In this document: piece after piece, positions 29,448-37,404 of the stretch
Numbering within the stretch: the first letter of the stretch is position 1
How the letters are laid out: every line of letters starts with the position of its first letter
NCBI GenBank assembly: GCA_023456105.1
Contig: JAEYAO010000008.1
Location: 1 to 61,851 of the forward strand
Origin: Pseudomonadota bacterium
Lineage (GTDB): Bacteria; Pseudomonadota; Alphaproteobacteria; Caulobacterales; Caulobacteraceae
DNA: 61,851 nucleotides
Reading direction: 5' to 3'
Translations under genes and position numbers: made by a program
Notes under the pieces: generated by a model
What the model saw: the letters and a program-made list of their open reading frames with translations, nothing else
What the model was told of the DNA's origin: nothing
Databases searched by the model: none

Positions 29448-30737
29448 TTAGACCGCTTCCAGGCCGTAGGCCGAATGTAGCGCGCGCACAGCCAATTCCG
29501 CATAGGCCGCGTCGATCAGGACGCTGATCTTGATTTCGGACGTCGAAATCGCCTGGAACTTCACGCCCTTGTCTGCCAGCACCTTGAACATGGTCTGGGC
29601 GACGCCTGCGTGGCTGCGCATGCCGACGCCGACGACGGAGACCTTGGCCACGTCCTCGTCGACGCGAATCTCCTCGAACGACAGCTGATCCTTGGCGGCC
29701 CGCATCAGCTCGGCCGCGCGCACCGCGTCGCGGCGGCCGGTGGTGAAGGTGAGGTTCACCGTGCCCGCCGTGCGCGCCTGGCTTTGCACGATCATGTCGA
29801 CGTTGACGTTGGCCTCGGCCAGGCGGGTGAAGACGTCGGCGGGGGCGTCCACCCGGTCGGACAGGCCCAAAAGGGTGATCCGGGCCTCGTCGCGGCTCAT
29901 GGTCACGCCGGACACGATGCGCTTTTCCACGATTTCCTCCTCGTCGCAGATCAGGGTTCCGCCCTTGTCCGGCAAGGCGCCGTCAGAGTCGGGTTCGATG
30001 AAGCTGGACAGGACGCGCACCGGCACCCGCTTGGCCATGGCCAGCTCGACCGAGCGGGTCTGCAGCACCTTGGCGCCCAGCGAGGCCATCTCCAGCATCT
30101 CCTCGTAGGAGACCTTGGTCAGACGCCGGGCGCGGCTCTCGATCCGGGGATCGGTGGTGTAGACGCCGTCCACGTCGGTGTAGATGTCGCAGGAGCACCC
30201 AAGCGCCGCCGCCACCGCCACCGCCGAGGTGTCGGAGCCGCCTCGCCCCAGAGTGGTGATCCGGCCGCCAGGCGTCACGCCCTGAAAGCCCGGCACCACG
30301 GCGATCTCCCCGCTGTCCAGCGCCGCGCCCAGAGCCTCGCCGGGAATGTCGACGATGCGCGCGCGGCCGTGGGCCTCGTCGGTCAGGATCGGCACCTGCC
30401 ACCCCATCCACGACCGTGCGTTCAGCCCCATGTTGCGCAGCGTCAGCGCCAGGAGCCCCGAGGTGACCTGCTCGCCCGACGCCACCACCACGTCGTATTC
30501 GTCGTCAGACAGCGCGTCCTCCACGGCCGAGGGTCCCGCACCGTCCGTCCAGGCCACCAGTTCGTTGGTCTTGCCCGCCATGGCGGAGACCACCACGGCC
30601 ACCGACTTGCCAGAGGCGGCCTCGGCCGCGACGATCCGGGCGGCCCGGCGGATGCGCTCCAGGTCGCCCATGGAGGTGCCGCCGAACTTCATCACCAGGC
30701 GCGAAGTCGTCTGTGGCGAAGTGTCCGGCCGCGTCAT
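29448..30737 (-). CDS. lysC: Aspartate kinase
   Basis: This enzyme phosphorylates aspartate, the first step to lysine, threonine, methionine and diaminopimelate. The 429-residue protein starts its kinase domain with VMKFGGTSMGDLERI and has the substrate loop TLGRGGSDTSAVAVA. It ends with two ACT domains (SRDEARITLLGL and VVGVGMRSHAGVAQTMFK) that sense end products. The layout is that of a single-function class with feedback control. It is divergent from ubiG; 63 bp separate the two starts, so their promoters share this space. Confidence 0.97.
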   Translation of the reverse strand: MTRPDTSPQTTSRLVMKFGGTSMGDLERIRRAARIVAAEAASGKSVAVVVSAMAGKTNELVAWTDGAGPSAVEDALSDDEYDVVVASGEQVTSGLLALTLRNMGLNARSWMGWQVPILTDEAHGRARIVDIPGEALGAALDSGEIAVVPGFQGVTPGGRITTLGRGGSDTSAVAVAAALGCSCDIYTDVDGVYTTDPRIESRARRLTKVSYEEMLEMASLGAKVLQTRSVELAMAKRVPVRVLSSFIEPDSDGALPDKGGTLICDEEEIVEKRIVSGVTMSRDEARITLLGLSDRVDAPADVFTRLAEANVNVDMIVQSQARTAGTVNLTFTTGRRDAVRAAELMRAAKDQLSFEEIRVDEDVAKVSVVGVGMRSHAGVAQTMFKVLADKGVKFQAISTSEIKISVLIDAAYAELAVRALHSAYGLEAV

Positions 30738-30800
30738 CGTCGCGTGTCGCCTCTTGGCTTGTCTTGCGTGAGCGGGCGCGAGGGTTCATCCCTCCCGCCC

Positions 30801-31616
30801 ATGAGCGCTTCTAACGATACGGCGACGCCTCGCATACCCCGCCCGCAGGAGGGTTTTTCCGCAAGCGAGGCGGAGATCGCCTCCGGCGCCTCGATCGACC
30901 CGGCCGACGTGGCGCGCTTCTCGGCGCAGGCCGCCGAATGGTGGGACGCCAAGGGTCCGTTCGCACCGCTGCACCGGTTCAATCCTGCGCGGCTGAAGCT
31001 GATCCGAGACCACGCGGCGGCGCGGTTCGGGCGCGATTCCAGGGCGCGTCAGCCCTTTGGCGGCCTCAGCCTGATCGACATCGGTTGCGGCGGCGGGCTG
31101 TTGGCAGAGCCCATGCGCCGGATGGGTTTCGACGTCACCGCCATCGACGCCTCGTCCGAGAACATCGGCACGGCGCGGGCCCATGCCGATCAGGTGGGTC
31201 TCGACATCCGCTACCGCGCCGCCACGGTGGAGCAGATGGAGGCGGAGGGCGCGGGTCCGTTCGACGTGGTGCTGACCATGGAGGTGATCGAGCACGTCGC
31301 CGACCCCGAAAGCTTTATCCGCACCTGCGCGCGCCTGGTGAAGCCGGGCGGTCTGCTGATGGTGATGACGCTGAACCGGACGGTGCGCTCGCTGCTGCTG
31401 GGCAAGGTGGCGGCGGAATACGTGCTGCGTTGGGTGCCCGCCGGCACGCACGACTGGCGCCAGTTCCTGCGGCCGGACGAGATCCGCCTGATGCTGTCGG
31501 AGGAGCCGCTTTCCCTGCATGGCCCCTATGGCCTGGCCTACGACCCGCTGGCCGACCGTTGGAGCGAGACCGACGATGCGGCCGTAAACTACATGATGGT
31601 CGCCTTGCGCGACTGA
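30801..31616 (+). CDS. ubiG: Ubiquinone biosynthesis O-methyltransferase UbiG
   Basis: This SAM-dependent enzyme carries out both O-methylations of the ubiquinone ring. The 271-residue protein has the UbiG-specific start (DPADVARFSAQAAEWWDAKGPFAPLHRFNP), SAM motif I (LIDIGCGGGLLAEPM), post-I (VTAIDASSENI) and LTMEVIEHVADP. ATG 30801 is chosen because the UbiG N-terminus follows directly; the frame is open far upstream but antisense to lysC. It is convergent with the GNAT gene, four bases apart. Confidence 0.95.
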   Translation: MSASNDTATPRIPRPQEGFSASEAEIASGASIDPADVARFSAQAAEWWDAKGPFAPLHRFNPARLKLIRDHAAARFGRDSRARQPFGGLSLIDIGCGGGLLAEPMRRMGFDVTAIDASSENIGTARAHADQVGLDIRYRAATVEQMEAEGAGPFDVVLTMEVIEHVADPESFIRTCARLVKPGGLLMVMTLNRTVRSLLLGKVAAEYVLRWVPAGTHDWRQFLRPDEIRLMLSEEPLSLHGPYGLAYDPLADRWSETDDAAVNYMMVALRD

Positions 31617-31620
31617 GGGG

Positions 31621-32121
31621 TCAGAGCGGGCGAACCATGTAGCGGGCGTCTGCGCCATAGGTCGCCAGCTTCTGGGCCATGCCCGGCGGATCGCGCGGCT
31701 CGAAACCTTGGCGGGCCCAGAAGGGCGCGGCGGCGTTGACGGCCACCAGGGCCAGCGCCGGCCAGCCGTCGGCGCGCGACTGCTCAGCCAGGCGCTCGAT
31801 GATCGCCGTCGTCGATCCGCCGCCGCGCGCCTCCGGGTGGATGGCGAGGTCGTGCAGGTAGATCAGCGCCGCGTCCCCCGGCAGATCTGAAAAGCAGCTG
31901 TTCAACGGCGGCGCCGCATCCGCCCTCCAGGGATAGGCGATCAGATAACCGCGCGCCTTGCCGTCGCCGGGCGCGAGGACGAAGCATCCCCGCGGATAGA
32001 GAGCCAGCCGGTTCTCGAAGCAGTCGCGGTCTTCGGGATGGTCCGGAAAGGACAAACGGGCGATCTCGACCACGGCCTCGACATCCGCCGGGCGCATGGG
32101 CCGCCAGCCTAGTGCGATCAA
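31621..32121 (-). CDS. GNAT family N-acetyltransferase
   Basis: This 166-residue single-domain GNAT has an acetyl-CoA-binding segment around IYLHDLAIHPEARGGGSTTAII, which carries the motif A pattern, and a C-terminal NAAAPFWARQGF typical of the fold. The substrate is unknown. Its ATG overlaps the stop of the DUF1178 gene by four bases, so it is probably translated by coupling as the last gene of a comF-grxC-nitrilase-DUF1178-GNAT run. Confidence 0.85.
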   Translation of the reverse strand: MIALGWRPMRPADVEAVVEIARLSFPDHPEDRDCFENRLALYPRGCFVLAPGDGKARGYLIAYPWRADAAPPLNSCFSDLPGDAALIYLHDLAIHPEARGGGSTTAIIERLAEQSRADGWPALALVAVNAAAPFWARQGFEPRDPPGMAQKLATYGADARYMVRPL

Positions 32122-32552
32122 TTCAGCTTCTCCGGCTCAGGCGGCGGCGCGGGCAGGGCGGAGACCGGCACCCCGTCGTCCTTGAGCTTTTTCACCTCAG
32201 CCGGCGTCGCCTCGCCGTAGATCTCGCGCTTTTCGGAACGGCCTTCGTGGATGTCGCGGGCCTCGCGGGCGAAGCGGTCGCCGACGTAGTCGAAGTTGGC
32301 CTCCACATGGGCGCGGACCTCGCGCGCGGCCTCCATCATCATCGTCTGCATCTTGCGCGCCGCCTCGGGCGCGGCGGCGGACTTGCGCGCGCCGCTGACG
32401 GCCGGAGCCATCACCGCCTTTTCGACGGCGCGCGAACCGCAGAAGGGGCATTCGACCAAGCCGCGTCCGGCCTGGTCGTCGAAGTCGGCGGACGAGCCGA
32501 ACCAGGCCTCGAAGCCATGGTCGTGGTCGCAGCGGAGGGCGTAGCGGATCAT
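32118..32552 (-). CDS. DUF1178 family protein
   Basis: This 144-residue conserved alphaproteobacterial protein starts MIRYALRCDHDHGFEAWF, with a CPFCGS zinc-ribbon-like pair at about 34-39 and a helical middle section. Its function is unknown; the Cys residues suggest metal binding or a nucleic-acid role, which is inference. Its ATG overlaps the stop of the upstream amidase gene (ATGA), and its own stop overlaps the GNAT start. Confidence 0.9.
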   Translation of the reverse strand: MIRYALRCDHDHGFEAWFGSSADFDDQAGRGLVECPFCGSRAVEKAVMAPAVSGARKSAAAPEAARKMQTMMMEAAREVRAHVEANFDYVGDRFAREARDIHEGRSEKREIYGEATPAEVKKLKDDGVPVSALPAPPPEPEKLN

Positions 32553-33388
32553 GAAACGGGGGCGAAGTCGCGGTCGTGCAGCAGGGAGGGAATGGCCGCT
32601 CGGGCCCTGTTCACCGCCTCCATGTCCAGCTTTGCCTTCACGATGCAAGGCTCGTCGTGATCGGCGCGGGCCAGAACCTCGCCCCAGGGCGACACCACGG
32701 TGGAGCGGCCCCAGGTGCGGCGACCATCTTCGTGCAGGCCGCCTTGCGCCGGCGCCAGGATGAAGGCGCCGGTCTCGATGGCGCGGGCGCGCAGCAGCAC
32801 CTCCCAATGCGCCTCGCCCGTGGGAGCCGTGAAGGCGGCGGGCACGGCGATCATCCGGGCGCCGGCCTTGGCCAGCTGTCGATACAGGTGCGGAAAGCGG
32901 ATGTCGTAGCAGACGCTGAGGCCCAGACGGCCCCAAGGCGTTTTCGCCACCGCCGCGCCGTCGCCGGGACGGACCCCCGCGCTCTCGCGATAGGTCTCGC
33001 CGTTCGGCAGATCGACGTCGAACACATGCAGCTTGTCGTATCGCGCCAGAATGGCCCCATCGGGGCCCACCAGCAGCGACCGGTTGGCGGCCCGGTCCTC
33101 GCCCTGGCGATCCGACCGCACGATGGCCGAGCCGATCAGCAGCCAGACGCCCAACTCGGCCGCGAGGCGACGAAGGCCGATCACGGCGGCATCCTCGCCT
33201 TCGCTCGACAGCGCGGCCGAGCGTAGGTCGCGGCGCTGTTCCAACAGGTTGGTTCCTTCGGGCGTCAGGATCAGGCGGGCGCCTTCAGACGCAGCCTGGC
33301 GGATCAGCGGCTCGGCATGCGCCAGGCCCGCGTGCGCCGTCGCCGGCGTGCGCAGCTGGACCAGCGCGATGTCGAGGCCGCCATCCAT
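32549..33388 (-). CDS. Carbon-nitrogen hydrolase (nitrilase superfamily, Nit1/Nit2-like amidase)
   Basis: This 279-residue cytosolic amidase has a complete catalytic triad: E44 in LTPEGTN, K119 in YDKLHVFD, and C160 in SVCYDIRFP. The sequence is closest to the Nit1/Nit2 branch, whose members hydrolyse deaminated glutathione or omega-amides. Being next to a glutaredoxin gene is consistent with a glutathione-repair role, but that is inference. It lies nine bases after grxC and overlaps the DUF1178 start by four bases. Confidence 0.9.
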   Translation of the reverse strand: MDGGLDIALVQLRTPATAHAGLAHAEPLIRQAASEGARLILTPEGTNLLEQRRDLRSAALSSEGEDAAVIGLRRLAAELGVWLLIGSAIVRSDRQGEDRAANRSLLVGPDGAILARYDKLHVFDVDLPNGETYRESAGVRPGDGAAVAKTPWGRLGLSVCYDIRFPHLYRQLAKAGARMIAVPAAFTAPTGEAHWEVLLRARAIETGAFILAPAQGGLHEDGRRTWGRSTVVSPWGEVLARADHDEPCIVKAKLDMEAVNRARAAIPSLLHDRDFAPVS

Positions 33389-33397
33389 GCGCGGGCG

Positions 33398-33655
33398 TCA
33401 GGCGGCCAGCAGCGGATCCAGACCGCCACGGTCATCCAGAGCATGGATGTCGTCGCAGCCGCCGATGTGCTTTCCGTCGATGAAGATCTGCGGGAAGGTG
33501 GCCTTGCCGCCGGACTTCTCGACCATCTCGGCCTTCAGCGCCGGGTCGTTGGAGGCGACGATCTCCTGATAGTCCGCGCCCTTGCGCTCCAGCAGCGCCT
33601 TGGCGCGCGAGCAATAGGGGCAACCAGGCTTGGTGTAGATGACGATGTCGGCCAA
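33398..33655 (-). CDS. grxC: Glutaredoxin 3
   Basis: This 85-residue thiol-disulfide oxidoreductase has the dithiol active site CPYC (residues 11-14) and the cis-proline and GSH site in TFPQIFIDGKHIGGCDD. It uses glutathione to reduce disulfides and glutathionylated proteins. It is in a minus-strand run between comF and the amidase gene, an arrangement I know from other alphaproteobacteria. Confidence 0.95.
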   Translation of the reverse strand: MADIVIYTKPGCPYCSRAKALLERKGADYQEIVASNDPALKAEMVEKSGGKATFPQIFIDGKHIGGCDDIHALDDRGGLDPLLAA

Positions 33656-33681
33656 GGGAGAACTCCTGAAGTTGATGGCGT

Positions 33682-34476
33682 CTAGATAGTCAGCTGCCGG
33701 GCGGTTCGCACCCGGGCCACGACCGCCAGGTCCACCGCCCTCGCCCCGGCCTCGATCAGGGCGCGAGCGCAGGCCTCGGCCGTCGCGCCCGTGGTCAACA
33801 CGTCGTCCACCAGAAGGATGCGCCGACCCTTGATCCGCCTGCGGCCGTTTTCGGTGACGGCGAAGGCCTTGGTGACGTTCAGGCGGCGTCCGCGCGCGCT
33901 CTTGCCGCCCTGGCTGGCGGTGTGGGTCGCGCGGATCAGGGCGTCGGGCAGGTAGTCGAGGCGGGCGTGACGTGCCAGCGGCCGGGCGATCTCGGCCGCC
34001 TGGTTGAAGCGGCGCGACAAAAGACGCAGCCGGTGCAGCGGCACGGGCGCGACCGCGTCCGCCTCGGACAGCAGATCAGCCGCCGAGCGGCCGATCCACC
34101 GCGCGAACAGAGGGCCGAACTGCTGCTGGTCGCCATGCTTGAAGCGCAGGATCGGCCCGCGCGAGGCGTCGTCATAGACGCAGGCCGCCCGCGCCCGCGA
34201 GAAGGCGTAGGGCAGGGCGATGCAGGCCGCACACCGGTCGGAGGCGAAGGGGCCGCCGTCGAACTCGAACGCGGCGCCGCAGCCGTCGCACACCGGCGCC
34301 TCCAGAAAGACGATGCGGCTCCAGGCGCCCGGCGAGAGACCGGCCGATGCGGCGGCTTCGCGGCTGTCGGGGGCGACCGGCGGCAGGATCAGATCGGCCA
34401 AGCCGCGGCCCGCATCGCGCAAATGCAGCCCCGCCGCTTTGCAGGCGGTCCGCCAGCCTCCATCTTGATCGCGCAT
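33682..34476 (-). CDS. comF: ComF family phosphoribosyltransferase-like protein
   Basis: This 264-residue protein has a zinc-ribbon pair (CDGCGAAF and DRCAAC, about 73-100) followed by a phosphoribosyltransferase fold ending in GRRILLVDDVLTTGATAEA. ComF proteins take part in DNA uptake or processing in competent bacteria; in alphaproteobacteria the role is unsettled. ATG 34476 fits the family start. It shares the palindrome CATG with the start codon of the divergent methyltransferase gene, so each gene's promoter must lie within the other. Confidence 0.88.
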   Translation of the reverse strand: MRDQDGGWRTACKAAGLHLRDAGRGLADLILPPVAPDSREAAASAGLSPGAWSRIVFLEAPVCDGCGAAFEFDGGPFASDRCAACIALPYAFSRARAACVYDDASRGPILRFKHGDQQQFGPLFARWIGRSAADLLSEADAVAPVPLHRLRLLSRRFNQAAEIARPLARHARLDYLPDALIRATHTASQGGKSARGRRLNVTKAFAVTENGRRRIKGRRILLVDDVLTTGATAEACARALIEAGARAVDLAVVARVRTARQLTI

Positions 34477-35392
34477 GACACCGTCCCCCTCCGCCCCAAC
34501 CTTGTCAGCCGCCTCCGGCCCGCCCCGCATCTTCGACCCCGTGCGGCGCGAAGCCCGCCTGCGCCGGTCCGCCGCGACCTTCCCTGGGGCCGACTTCCTG
34601 CACCGGCGGGCGGCCGATAACGCGGCGGGCAGCCTGGAGGCGATCCTGCGGGATTTCCCCCTCGCCGTCGACCTGTCGGCGCAAGGCGGCGTGTTCGAAG
34701 AGGCGGTTCGCATGAGCGACGCCGCCCAGCGGATCGGACCGGTCGTCCGGCCGACGACTCTCTCTCAGCGGGCCGCGCCAGGCGCCGAGGCGCTGCCGGT
34801 GGAGGACGCGTCCGCCAACCTCATCGTGTCGCTGCTGACCCTGCACTGGGCCAACGACCTGCCGGGAGCGCTGGCCCAGATCAAACGCGCGCTGCAGCCG
34901 GACGGCCTGTTCATCGGCGCACTGTTCGGGGCGGGCACGCTGAAGGAGCTGCGGGGCGTGCTGACGGAGGCGGAGCTTGCCGAACGGGGCGGGGCGCAGG
35001 CGCGAATCTCGCCGTTCGCGGACGCCTATGACGGGGCGGCGCTGCTTCAGCGGGCGGGCTTTGCGCTGCCCGTATCGGACGTGGACCGCTTCACCGTGCG
35101 CTACCCTGACCTGTTCGCCCTGATCCGGGACCTGCGGGCCATGGGGGAGACCAATGCGCTGGCCGGCGCCGTCCGGCCCTTGAGCCGGGCTGTGATCGCG
35201 CGCGCGGCGTCGCTCTATGCCGAGCGTCACGGCGACGCCGACGGACGCATTCCGGTCAGTTTCGAGATCATCCATCTGGCCGGATGGGCGCCGCACGAAA
35301 GCCAGCAAAAGCCGCTGCCGCGCGGCTCGGCCAAGATGCGGCTGGCGGACGCGCTCGGCGTCAAGGAGCAGTCCGGCGAGGAACCGGCCTAG
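34475..35392 (+). CDS. Class I SAM-dependent methyltransferase, BioC/NDUFAF5-like
   Basis: This 305-residue protein has a BioC-like methyltransferase fold. PPRIFDPVRREARLRRSA near the N-terminus matches the alphaproteobacterial and mitochondrial NDUFAF5 group, and ANLIVSLLTLHWANDLPGAL is the post-motif strand. The glycine-rich SAM motif I is poorly conserved (FPLAVDLSAQGG), as in NDUFAF5, which acts as an arginine hydroxylase on a complex I subunit. Assignment to that role is inference. Its start overlaps the comF start codon and its stop (CTAG) overlaps the flp stop on the other strand. Confidence 0.75.
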   Translation: MTPSPSAPTLSAASGPPRIFDPVRREARLRRSAATFPGADFLHRRAADNAAGSLEAILRDFPLAVDLSAQGGVFEEAVRMSDAAQRIGPVVRPTTLSQRAAPGAEALPVEDASANLIVSLLTLHWANDLPGALAQIKRALQPDGLFIGALFGAGTLKELRGVLTEAELAERGGAQARISPFADAYDGAALLQRAGFALPVSDVDRFTVRYPDLFALIRDLRAMGETNALAGAVRPLSRAVIARAASLYAERHGDADGRIPVSFEIIHLAGWAPHESQQKPLPRGSAKMRLADALGVKEQSGEEPA

Positions 35393-35565
35393 CTAAGCGC
35401 CTCGGCAAGCCGGCCCAGGGCCGCGCTGATCTTGTCGCCGATCCCGCCCACAGCAGCCACGATGGCGAGGGAGATCATTGCAACGATCAGGCCGTATTCG
35501 ATGGCCGTGGCGCCCTTCCGGTCACGCGTCAGGCGCCTGAAGAGGGAAAGCGAAGGTCGTCGCAT
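35389..35565 (-). CDS. flp: Flp family type IVb pilin
   Basis: This 58-residue prepilin has a short basic leader followed by KGATAIEYGLIVAMISLAIV, the Flp cleavage site (after Gly) and membrane helix with the conserved Glu-Tyr pair. Flp subunits polymerise into thin adhesive pili through the Tad machinery. No Tad ATPase, secretin or prepilin peptidase gene is in the window. It is 23 bp downstream of mutT and looks like the last gene of the argJ run, which is an odd place for a major pilin. Confidence 0.85.
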   Translation of the reverse strand: MRRPSLSLFRRLTRDRKGATAIEYGLIVAMISLAIVAAVGGIGDKISAALGRLAEALS

Positions 35566-35588
35566 GTCCGCCCTCCTCGTGGCGATCA

Positions 35589-35999
35589 TCAAAGCAGGTC
35601 GCGCAACCAGGCGACCAGAGGTTCGTCCGCAGGCGGCATGGGATAGTCGGACAGCCGGTTCGGCTTCACCCAGGCCAGGCCGGCGTGCTCGCGCGCGATG
35701 ACCACGCCCGACCAGCGCCGGCACAGGTACAGTGGCATGAACAGGTGAAACGAATCGTAAGCGTGGCTGGCGAAAACGAACGGCGCCAGACAAGCCTCGT
35801 TGACGTCGATGCCGAGTTCTTCCCGCAGTTCGCGGATCAGCGCCTGTTCCGGCCGCTCGCCCGCCTCGACCTTGCCGCCGGGGAACTCCCACAGGCCGGC
35901 CAACTGCTTGCCCTCCGGGCGCTGCGCGATCAGCACCCGACCGTCGGGGTCGATCAGCGCGACGGCGACGACAAAGACCGTCTTCAACGGCGCGGTCAC
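35589..35999 (-). CDS. mutT: MutT/Nudix hydrolase (8-oxo-dGTP diphosphatase)
   Basis: This 136-residue Nudix enzyme has the complete Nudix box GGKVEAGERPEQALIRELREE (about 41-61) and MutT-like flanks (IAQRPEGKQLAGLWEFPGGK). It probably removes 8-oxo-dGTP from the nucleotide pool to prevent mutations. The start is GTG at 35999, overlapping the argJ stop (GTGA), which implies translational coupling. argJ-mutT adjacency recurs in alphaproteobacteria. Confidence 0.92.
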   Translation of the reverse strand: MTAPLKTVFVVAVALIDPDGRVLIAQRPEGKQLAGLWEFPGGKVEAGERPEQALIRELREELGIDVNEACLAPFVFASHAYDSFHLFMPLYLCRRWSGVVIAREHAGLAWVKPNRLSDYPMPPADEPLVAWLRDLL

Positions 36000-37387
36000 G
36001 AGCGATAGTCGCCGTTGATCTCGATGTAGCCCTTGGTGAGATCGCAGGTCCAGACGGTGGCCGAAGCGCGGCCGGAGCCGACGTCCACGCTGATGTCGAT
36101 CTCGGCGTTCTTCATATAGGCGCTCATGGTCGCCTCGTCGTAGTCGGCGGCCGGCGCGCCGTCGATCGCGGCGACATGGGGGCCGAAGCGGATGGCCAGG
36201 CGGTCGCGGTCGACCGGCTCCTCCGTCTTGCCCACCGCCATGACCACGCGGCCCCAGTTGGCGTCCTCGCCGGCGATGGCGGTCTTCACCAGAGGGCTGT
36301 CGGCGATGGACTTGGCCAGCTTGCGGGCAGAGGCGGGAGAGGCGGCGCCGTCCACCTGGACCCGCACGAACTTGGTGGCGCCCTCGCCGTCCCGCACCAG
36401 CTGGTGCGCCAGATCCAGCATGACGCGGTCAAGCGCGGCGGAGAAGTCCTTCAGCCGCCGGTCGCCGACCCGGCCGATGCTCGGCGCGCCCGAGGCGCCT
36501 GTGGCGAACATCAGGCAGGTGTCGTTGGTGGAGGTGTCGCCGTCCACCGTGACCGAGTTGAAGGTGGTGCGCACGTGCAGGCCCAAGAGCGCCTTCAGCA
36601 CCGGAGGCGCGATGCAGGCGTCGGTGACGATAAAGGCCAGCATGGTCGCCATGTCGGGCGCGATCATGCCCGAGCCCTTGGCGACGCCGGCGATCCTGAC
36701 CGTGTGTCCCTCGATCTCGGCCTCGGCGTAGGCGCCCTTCGGAAAGGTGTCGGTGGTCATGATGGCGCGACCGGCCGCCGCCCAGTTGTCGGCGTGGAGC
36801 GATCCCGCGATCTCCGGCAGGCGCGCCGCGATCTTGCCGTCGTCCAGCACCACGCCGATGACGCCGGTCGAGGCCAGCATCACGTCGCGCTGGCGACAGC
36901 CGAATTGTTTGGCGACCTCCGAGGCCGTGCGCCGGGCGGCGTCGGCGCCCTGCTTGCCGGTGAAGGCGTTGGCGCATCCGGCGTTGACCACAAGCGCCCG
37001 CACGCCCTTGCCGCCGTCCGCCGCCTCCAGGCGCCGTCGACACCAATCGACGGGGGCCGAGCCGACCTTGTGCCGCGTCAGGACGCCGGCGCAGTTGGTG
37101 TTCTCGGCGAAGCGGAACACGACCAGGTCGTCGCGCTCATGCTTGTAGAAGCCGGCGCGGGCGGTCGCGATCTCCACCCCGCCGATAGGCGGAATGGCCG
37201 GGAACGGCACGGCCAGGGGCGAGACCTTGAGGCCCGGCTTGCCTGCCGGCGCGTCCGGCGGCACGGCGCCGCCCGTCGGCGTGCGCGTGGCGCGCTTCAG
37301 CGCCGACGCCAGGGGATCCAGCGCCTTTTCAAGCGCCTGTTCGATCTTCTGGCCGGTGGAGGCGGGGCGAGGGGGCGTCTTGCTCAT
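35996..37387 (-). CDS. argJ: Bifunctional ornithine acetyltransferase / N-acetylglutamate synthase
   Basis: ArgJ transfers acetyl from N-acetylornithine to glutamate, closing the acetyl cycle of arginine synthesis. The 463-residue precursor contains the self-cleavage site at the Ala-Thr bond in KGSGMIAPDMATMLAF; the Thr becomes the nucleophile of the beta chain. It ends with the family's C-terminal INGDYRS. It is about 50 residues longer than usual at the N-terminus (helical, Ala/Lys-rich to about residue 55 before LAVPFPAIPPIGGVE). A downstream start cannot be excluded, although no internal ATG fits well. Confidence 0.95.
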   Translation of the reverse strand: MSKTPPRPASTGQKIEQALEKALDPLASALKRATRTPTGGAVPPDAPAGKPGLKVSPLAVPFPAIPPIGGVEIATARAGFYKHERDDLVVFRFAENTNCAGVLTRHKVGSAPVDWCRRRLEAADGGKGVRALVVNAGCANAFTGKQGADAARRTASEVAKQFGCRQRDVMLASTGVIGVVLDDGKIAARLPEIAGSLHADNWAAAGRAIMTTDTFPKGAYAEAEIEGHTVRIAGVAKGSGMIAPDMATMLAFIVTDACIAPPVLKALLGLHVRTTFNSVTVDGDTSTNDTCLMFATGASGAPSIGRVGDRRLKDFSAALDRVMLDLAHQLVRDGEGATKFVRVQVDGAASPASARKLAKSIADSPLVKTAIAGEDANWGRVVMAVGKTEEPVDRDRLAIRFGPHVAAIDGAPAADYDEATMSAYMKNAEIDISVDVGSGRASATVWTCDLTKGYIEINGDYRS

Positions 37388-37404
37388 GGTCTATGCCGCT
37401 GGGT

